This document shows, piece by piece, positions 57,481 through 64,000 of a stretch of DNA of 64,000 nt (position 1 is its first letter; each line of letters starts with the position of its first letter). The DNA lies in the NCBI GenBank assembly GCA_050084985.1, contig JBITNC010000001.1, positions 129,828,001-129,892,000 of the forward strand, given 5' to 3'. Under the pieces are notes generated by a model. That model did no database searches and had not been told where the DNA came from. It worked only from the letters and a program-made list of their open reading frames with translations. Source of the stretch: Nageia nagi. Its lineage: Eukaryota > Pinophyta. The position numbers and the translations under genes are program-made.

Positions 57481-58850
57481 GATATATTTTTATCCCCATT
57501 TCTCATATGTAATTATACCAAAATATTATCTTTTGGATGCTTTAAGTAATAGTAATGTCTGATTTAGTATGTTTAATTGATCTACTAGTTGCTAGATGTG
57601 TGTTTGATAAACTATTGATATTTTATATTTTGTGATATATTTTTTATGATTCTTTTATTTGAATATTTTTATGTTTTATGTTAAGAATAATTTATTTAGA
57701 GAATCTAAATACTTTACCATAACCATGAGAAAGAATCTCAATGCATCGCACTGAAGAACCCTTAGCACAAAGAAGAATGTGTTGAAGTAATCGTAACATA
57801 ACCTCAAGAAGATTATGCTAAAGTAACTTCAATGTAATCCTAGAATAATAAAAAAGAAGATAATGCTGAAGTTACCTAAATACCATTCTAAATAAATGCA
57901 TTGAGGAAACTTCAATACACATATCTAGCTATCACATACAAAGAACCTTAGAGTGAAATCCTAAGTACATGTTAACTTCAAAATTGAAAACAAGTGAGTC
58001 ATGAAGAGAAAGTCATAGAAAAGTCAATAGTATATCATGAACATACCATATTAACAAATCAAATACTAAGGAATTAACATAATTTATATCCTAAGTCCTT
58101 TATTACTCATAAAGCATCTATTCTAAGGCATAAGGGTTTCCTTAACCTTAAGATTTGAAGAATCATAAGATTTGAAGATTCAAAGCAAGAAAATATCTTA
58201 ACCACATAGACTCTAGAGTTCATGCCTTTGTCCTTAGACCATCATCACATAGAACCTAGAAGTATATGAAAATAAATTTCCATATATAGTGAGGATTTTG
58301 TAGAATACAACCACCTAATTTGGGAAGATAATCCCAAGCAAACCATGAAATCAAACCAAATATTCAAGGAAGTATTTCCCCACTAATTTGAACAATAAAA
58401 TATTGAAAACATCAAATAGTGTATAAATTATAAGAAGAATCATCATTTGATGATCATTTGTTATTTTTATTCACTTAGTAGGAGATATTTTAGCATTTTA
58501 GTTTTATCTTTCAAGAATAAATACCCTCTCCTATTCTAGAGAAGGGTAATAGGAAAATAGGGTAAAATAAAACATAGTTAAAGAAGCAAGTTATTTCTAG
58601 ATTCTATTGAAGATAATGATATTGTAAAATGGTAATGTTATTAGAAATAAAGTGAATATCATCTAAGTTCCCAAGTGTATGTTCCTAGGAGAAGACTACT
58701 AGGGAGAAAGGGCCTTTTTTCTAGTATACCCTATTTTCTTTGTTGTTTAATAATTTAGGGTTTGATTTATTTCCTATTATTAATTTCATTATATTTGGTT
58801 TTATTTATGTATGCAATATTTATGATTTTGAATTAGTTGTTAAAATAACA
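57481..58850. other. No gene seen
   Basis: AT-rich unique-looking DNA with no open frame of note. 57720-57960 contains loosely repeated AAGAAGAT(T/A)ATGCT(A/G)AAGT motifs. Nothing further recognised. Confidence 0.5.
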
Positions 58851-58867
58851 AAAACCCAAAAAGATAT

Positions 58868-59130
58868 ATGAGATCAAATCTACAGGACAAGGAGATAAAG
58901 TTGGTTAACTATGAAGCAACTTTTAATTATTCCATAACCCACCATGTTTGGGGTAACAATTCTAGATTTCACATACCATGTAAGTGGGTGACCACCATGG
59001 TTAATTATTTGGAAACTTCTAATGGTTGCTACCTTTGTCCAACAAAATCAATGGTATGATCTCAAGGGTATAGAATAATGGTTTAAATTTTGGCTTTTAT
59101 TTAGAAGATCTCAAGTTGGGATCACAATGG
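58868..59130 (+). other. Unassigned open stretch, possibly LINE upstream part
   Basis: 63 codons (FNYSITHHVWGNNSRFHIPC, then KWVTTMVNYL). It lies on the same strand about 450 bp before the LINE RT fragment and could be its decayed upstream part. No motif recognised. Confidence 0.25.
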
Positions 59131-59579
59131 CTATTTCAATGTATTGTAGTTTGATATGTAGGGGTTTCTCTAAGAAATTATATCATGAATTAATAAAAAA
59201 ATCAATGGATTGAAGATGAATATATGTTTAATTAGGAAATCATAAGATAAAGCAACAATAAACAACAAAGCATACTTAGAATTATAAACTTATTTATTTT
59301 AAATATTTGAAAATTGAAGTATTTCATATTTATTTGAATATAAAATTTTATTTTATGTTTCTTTAAATAAAATTTGTTATTTTTAAATTTGAAGAAATGA
59401 AGTTTGTATATATAAGTTAAATTGATAAAATGGATAATTTCCATCATATAAGTTTGACTTCAAATTAATGAAGCCCCTTCACAACTATTCTAATATTCTA
59501 AAGGCCTTAGAAAGGGGACCCCATATCACTATATTTGTTCATATTGTATGTGAAAGGTTTAGGTAGACTCATGAGGAAA

Positions 59580-60560
59580 GGAAAAATTAAAACACTATAG
59601 CAAGAATAAGAATGGACCCTAATGTTGACCTCACCCAACTCCAATTTATGGATGGTATAAGAATGTGGGAAGAAGCATTGCTAATAGAAGCAACTAGCAT
59701 AAGAGATCTTTTTGAAATGTTACATAGTTGCAACAAGATAATTCTTGAATGAAGAAAGTTCCAAGGTGCCATTATTCAATGTGACAAAGAGGATAAGAGA
59801 GAGAATCACTTACTTTTTAAAGGCCACTCTACCTTTAGAATATCTAGGTATACCTTTCAAGTTAAAAACCTAAAGAGTAAATTTGACTCCCATATATCAC
59901 ACTAGACAAACTACTAGTTGAAATTTGGAGGTAGATTGACCTAATTGAAATCAATCCTCTCACCAATATTATTCTAAAAAATTTTAGTCTTGGCAAATCC
60001 AAAAAACATTCTAAAGTAGTTTGAAAAGATAATTATAAGGAACTTCCTATAGTTAAGGATAATTTCCTATTTATTATTGGTCATTATCCTCAATTTGAAA
60101 ATCATATATTTAATGTTATTAGTAAAGGATAGACCCATGTTTGTCACTAGATCTTAAACCATCAACTCTACAATTGGTAAATATAAAGCAATGACACCCC
60201 CTAGTGGAATGGTTGATCAAATGTAAAGATAAGAGAAAACTTAAGCTTAAGGAAATCTTGAATAATAGATCATGTTTGAGAAGGAAGGAGATAGATATAT
60301 TATCATGGGAAAATAGAAAATTGGATATCTATATAGTGAAAAAAGGCTTCAAAATAGCCAACCCTATTATATGGAAATTATTTCAAGTACCTTGCATAAA
60401 ATTATGGAAACCCATGGGATGGATAAAGATAAATCAATCATCCTTGTAGGTGGCACACAATAATATTCTTACTCATAGAAAGAAATCTTTTGTAAACTAT
60501 GACTATAAACAAATCTTGAAGAAACTCATATGCTTGAAGACTGAACTTGATATTTAGATA
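59580..60560 (+). pseudogene. LINE (non-LTR retrotransposon) RT C-terminal fragment
   Basis: LQFMDGIRMWEEALLIEATS sits where LINE RTs have the F-A-D-D-T catalytic box (here F-M-D-G). SIRDLFEMLHSCNKII follows. RYTFQVKNLKSKFDSHISH then LKFGGRLT and LKSILSPILF match the conserved 'YLG.PL...K...W..K.LS..GR..LIKSVL...P.Y' region. FEKIIIRNFL is the thumb-like end, and further right NNILTHRKKS is typical of the zinc-ribbon end. Stops are frequent. No 3' poly-A tail or TSD identified. Confidence 0.72.
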
Positions 60561-60609
60561 AAAATAGGGAACATGAAATATGGTAGCTATCAAAGGGAGT
60601 CTAGTAGGA

Positions 60610-60860
60610 TTGACTAAAGTACATCATATGTTCTGAAATAATGCAATTATACCATACAATATGAAATGATTTAAATACTTAATATGATATGAAATTATAT
60701 AACTAGACAATATTATTTGAAATTATGCAAATATACCATATGATATGAAATGATTTAAATGCACTAACATATAGTATGACATGATCTAAATATTTCATAT
60801 GATATGAAATTATGTAACTGAACAATATGCTTTGAAATGATGTAATTGTGTTGCAGTGAA
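60610..60860. repeat. AT-rich satellite-like repeat
   Basis: Roughly 45-bp units (ATATGAAATGATTTAAATGC, ATATGATATGAAATTATGTA) within a higher-order unit of about 120 bp present twice. Related to 55220-55300 and 55935-56020. Confidence 0.75.
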
Positions 60861-60984
60861 AATAGAGCTGGAATGTAGAATAACATAAAATGCAATTATT
60901 CTTAAATCTTCACTTAACCTCAAATTATGTAAAATAGATATAAATGCTATAATTATAAATTGATATTGATTTTCAGCTCAAACT

Positions 60985-61668
60985 ACAATTTGCCCTTGGA
61001 AGGGACTTTTACAAATGCCATTTGCCAAAATGAAGGTATTAGATCTTCATTGTTTTTTGATTTGCTTACTTCTCTCCTTGATATGGACAACCTGTAAATC
61101 CTACACACATGCAAAAGACAATAACATCAAAGCATCTATTTATGACATGTATTAAATTGAAGCTAACATAAAACAATAAAAGGTATGAGCTCACAAGATT
61201 TTGGCAGCATTACCCTACTTCAAAATTGGGTCAAGATTCTTTTTCTATTGCTTTGTATGGGCTTGTATTTATAGATTTTGGGTGAGACATTCCAAGGCTG
61301 GTAAGGGGAAGTGAAGAGCCATCGTAGGTCATAACTGACCCCCTCTATCCACATCATCTTGGAAAAATGAATCATTTCAACTTTCTCTCGCTATTTTGGT
61401 TTCTAGTTCGGCTATTACAGAGTCACCGGTGATTACTAGGCGAACACCGGTGACTATTTTGGGTCACCGGTGACTGGTTGTCAATTTTAAAATGACCACC
61501 AAATAGCCAATTTTACCTAAAAAGAGTCATGTGACCACCCGTTTTGCATGTACTCGATGGGAGCTATCCGATAATATGATTTTTCTAAACCTATTTTATA
61601 TTATCGTGAAGAGTTATGATTACTTCAATGTTTACTAGTTAAAAAAGGGACATTTTTAGGTGGCTACA
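60985..61668 (+). repeat. LTR-like repeat, copy 2 (younger, CG-retaining)
   Basis: Collinear with 54490-55209. TATA box in TTGTATTTATAGATTTTGGG at about 61267-61286. It ends near TTTTTAGGTGGCTACA (61668), followed by TTTTGCCCC. CG sites are abundant from about 61320 on, unlike the rest of the window. If an LTR, the PMD gene downstream would lie inside the element; no primer site or second LTR is confirmed here. Confidence 0.6.
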
Positions 61669-62700
61669 TTTTGCCCCTTTTTAAATTATCAACCGAAAAT
61701 GCGGTTGATGATTTCAAAAATATAGAATGAGAAGCTTTGTCACTTGATTATTTGTTGTTGCTTTTTTATGATATAAGTTTTGACTCAATTTCTTAGATGA
61801 ATCAAAATTTTGATTTATCAAATTATGATAAAATGTGTTTTCATTTTACATTTGATGTAGTTTTGAAAACAAATTTGAATATACTTCAGAAGTGACTGTT
61901 TTCAGTATGACAATGTGTTGAGCTTGTGTGATAGTTGCATGACATTTCTATTATGTCATTTTGCATGTCTAAGTGCACATGTACCGTATAAGTCCTCTTT
62001 AGTATATGAGTTTGATGGTGTTGTCCTTTGTCCCGACAACGGGGGTTCAAGATGATCTCCTGTAACAATGATACATCACATTTTATCGTATTTTGATTTT
62101 CTTGACCAATTCAAGGTTATTTTGAGAAATTTTTAATATTCTCATGGCTATTCCCAAATGTGGCATTTTACTTCCAATCGTCGATGTTTAGTGACAGTCG
62201 TCGGTGTCTATCTTCAAGTCACTGGTGTTTAGTTACAGTTGCCAGCATCCATCTCCAAGTCGTTAGATGTTTCAAAAAGAAAAAGTTTTAACTTTTTCTT
62301 ATTCATTTCTTTTTAGTTGTCACTTTCATTATCAACCAGAACTAGTTTCCATTACGATCTCGTTGATTTTTAGCTGTTGATATCCGTTACAATCACCATG
62401 CCTCCATGTAGACGCTCCATTGGACATTCTCGACCTATCCGAGAAGAGGTAGGGTTTTGAAATAACTTTCTTTTCTATTTTTTGTTTATAACTTGTAATT
62501 TAAACCGTTTAATTTCAAAATTGAAATCATGAATGACATTAAAAATTTATTTTGATTGTTTTTATCGGATAAATTTTGTAAATCCTGCTTTTATTTATAT
62601 TTTTTGTGAAATTTTTTTATAATTCAGCCACGGTCGTCGACCTAGGCCGAACGGATGATAGGGTCACCGGCGTTTGGAATGTGAACACCGATGATTGAGT
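61430..62700. repeat. Cluster of (T)CACCGGTG(A)-type motifs
   Basis: CACCGGTGA occurs three times with about 22-bp spacing at 61432-61483. Variants (TCGTCGGTG, TCACTGGTG, TTGCCAGCA) recur at 62177-62270, arranged as two roughly 41-bp units ending ATCTCCAAG or ATCTTCAAG. TCACCGGCG and ACACCGATG are at 62662-62695. TCACCGGTGA is a perfect palindrome. No coding function seen. Confidence 0.75.
62398..62448 (+). pseudogene. Possible first exon of PMD gene
   Basis: ATG at 62398 begins MPPCRRSIGHSRPIREE, ending GAG before GTAGGG, a plausible splice donor. An acceptor-like TATACAG lies at 62774-62780. The exon is short and the link to the downstream coding region is inferred. Confidence 0.4.
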
Positions 62701-62780
62701 CTTACCTATTAGAAACATCGATGTTTTAGTATGAAATGCCAATTTTTTTTTTGAGCTAAACCTTTTTAACATTATACAGG

Positions 62781-63970
62781 TTTGAGATGTCTTTGAGCCT
62801 TGAGGTAGATATCCCTCGATTCTATAGGAGGGTAGAGGTCTTCTAGGTCTAGTCGATCATACCTTTTTTAGGTCCATTGGTTTTGGAGTGGGTCCACACA
62901 TGGGTTGCATTCATTGGGAGTATCCTTTATTGGCTACATTATTAGATATATGGGATGCAATGACATGTACTTTTCATCTTTCGACAAAGGAGATGACTGT
63001 CACAATGGAGGATATACATAGATTGTATAGACTCCCCATTCATGGATAGAGGATTTTGCATGTGGTGGATAGAACAGGAGCTTTACCTGCTATTTCTTAT
63101 TTATATGGGGCCACTCAAGTTGATACTATTATTTCTAAGATTATCTCAGGTGGCATATGATATTACCAGTATTGGATGGTGGATCAGCAAGGGATGATCC
63201 ATTTTTCATACTTGATGGGTTTAGTACAGTGTTATGCTCTCCTTGATACTGGCAATGGGAGGTTTTCATGGTCATTATTACCCATTATTATGGATATGAT
63301 GCAACAGGGTATAGTGTATGCTTGGGCACCCACATTGTTAGCTCAGATTTACAGGGAGCTATTCTTTTATTCTCAGGGGCATAAGGCCTCTTTATCATTT
63401 ACTATCACCTTATAGGCATGGGATTATGAGCATATAGCTGTGGCTCATCCTCTAGGGTTACTGATGCTGGGGTTTGGTAGTCACTTGGATTATGAGGCTG
63501 GCATAGTCTGATGGTGTGATGATTTTTATATTCACCCATTGGATGGAGTTCATTGAGATGTGAGCTATTATCATCACATGCTTAGTCACTTGATTCCAGA
63601 TCAAGTGAGATTCAAACCTTACCATTTGTATCTTGTATGGAGAGAGCTTATAGCTGAGCTTACTAGTATTCAGTAGCCACATGTTTTGAGTGGTTATCGA
63701 GCTAATTTTTTGGAGTATTTTCATTTTGAGCGGGTGCACCATCAATTTAGCCTAGTTTAGGATGTACCTACCCCATCAGTGCAATATCAGCATGAGGGCA
63801 CTATCTCAGCAGATGGTATACAACTGTTAGTTTATGTAGAGCTTGATCCTACTCAGGAGGAGGGATCATTGGAGGATGATATCAGGGAGGATGATGTCAG
63901 GGTGTTTGAGGCATTCAGGGCCTAGTGGTAGGAGGGAGATGATGGCCTAGATGGTAGATTGGAGGGTTGA
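62781..63970 (+). pseudogene. Plant mobile domain (PMD/aminotransferase-like) protein, nonsense-riddled
   Basis: MSLSLEVDIPRFYRRVEVF is followed by FLGPLVLEWVHTWVAFIGSI. After a frameshift near 62900 one frame runs to about 63970. It contains HWEYPLLATLLDIWDAMTCT and FHLSTKEMTVTMEDIHRLYR, the PMD signature (L-L-x-x-W...T-x-T-F-H-L...G/K-E-M-T-x-T-x-E-D), then SYLMGLVQCYALLDTGNGRF and LLAQIYRELFFYSQGH. Stops in this frame are TAG or TGA only. The tail is acidic (EEGSLEDDIREDDVRVFEAF). PMD proteins (MAIN/MAIL1 family) occur in host silencing genes and inside transposons; the LTR-like repeat upstream favours the latter. Confidence 0.78.
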
Positions 63971-64000
63971 TGCATTCATCAGTGTGTTGATGTTGTTGAG

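Noticed and set aside
1-64000. CRISPR arrays, rRNA or tRNA genes, bacterial operons
   Set aside because: None seen. The tandem repeats here lack the constant-repeat and unique-spacer pattern, and all coding relics are of plant transposons, a plant virus or plant gene families.

Overview
This window is AT-rich, strongly CG-depleted nuclear DNA from a land plant. It contains no intact host gene; nearly everything recognisable is transposon or integrated-virus debris. A large-genome gymnosperm is the best guess (old LTR elements, CACTA, caulimovirid and PPR relics), but this is inference and no marker fixes the species.

Layout: (1) 1-5046, minus strand: an endogenous pararetrovirus (Caulimoviridae) with movement protein, capsid region, zinc knuckle, protease, RT and RNase H in order, headed by a tRNA-Met primer site at 5035-5046 and cut by the window edge. 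(2) about 6.6-52.6 kb, minus strand: an old Tat-like Ty3/gypsy element ('gypsy-A') split in three by later insertions. Its RNase H is interrupted by a Ty1/copia element ('copia-B', 9544-32325, TSD AAATA). The RT of copia-B is interrupted by a plus-strand Ty3/gypsy element ('gypsy-C', 11640-25069, TSD GGTAG). The gag-pol of gypsy-A is interrupted by a 14.5 kb CACTA transposon (35850-50315, TSD ATT). At all three insertion points the host reading frame resumes when the insert and one TSD copy are left out. (3) A solo LTR lies at 6290-6608. (4) 52.6-61 kb: repeats, including a tandem array derived from a PPR-protein gene and a LINE RT fragment. (5) 61-64 kb: a younger, CG-richer segment with an LTR-like repeat, a cluster of CACCGGTG motifs and a plant-mobile-domain (PMD) gene broken by nonsense codons.

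Most notable: gypsy-C has an RNase H domain upstream of its RT as well as one after it, plus about 3.7 kb of unrecognised accessory coding sequence after integrase. The CACTA element carries a multi-exon transposase with recognisable splice sites, a SET-domain segment, and about 3.3 kb of telomere-like TTTAGGG-type arrays.

Many of the coding relics are broken mainly by TAG and TAA codons in otherwise continuous frames, as expected of C-to-T decay at methylated cytosines.
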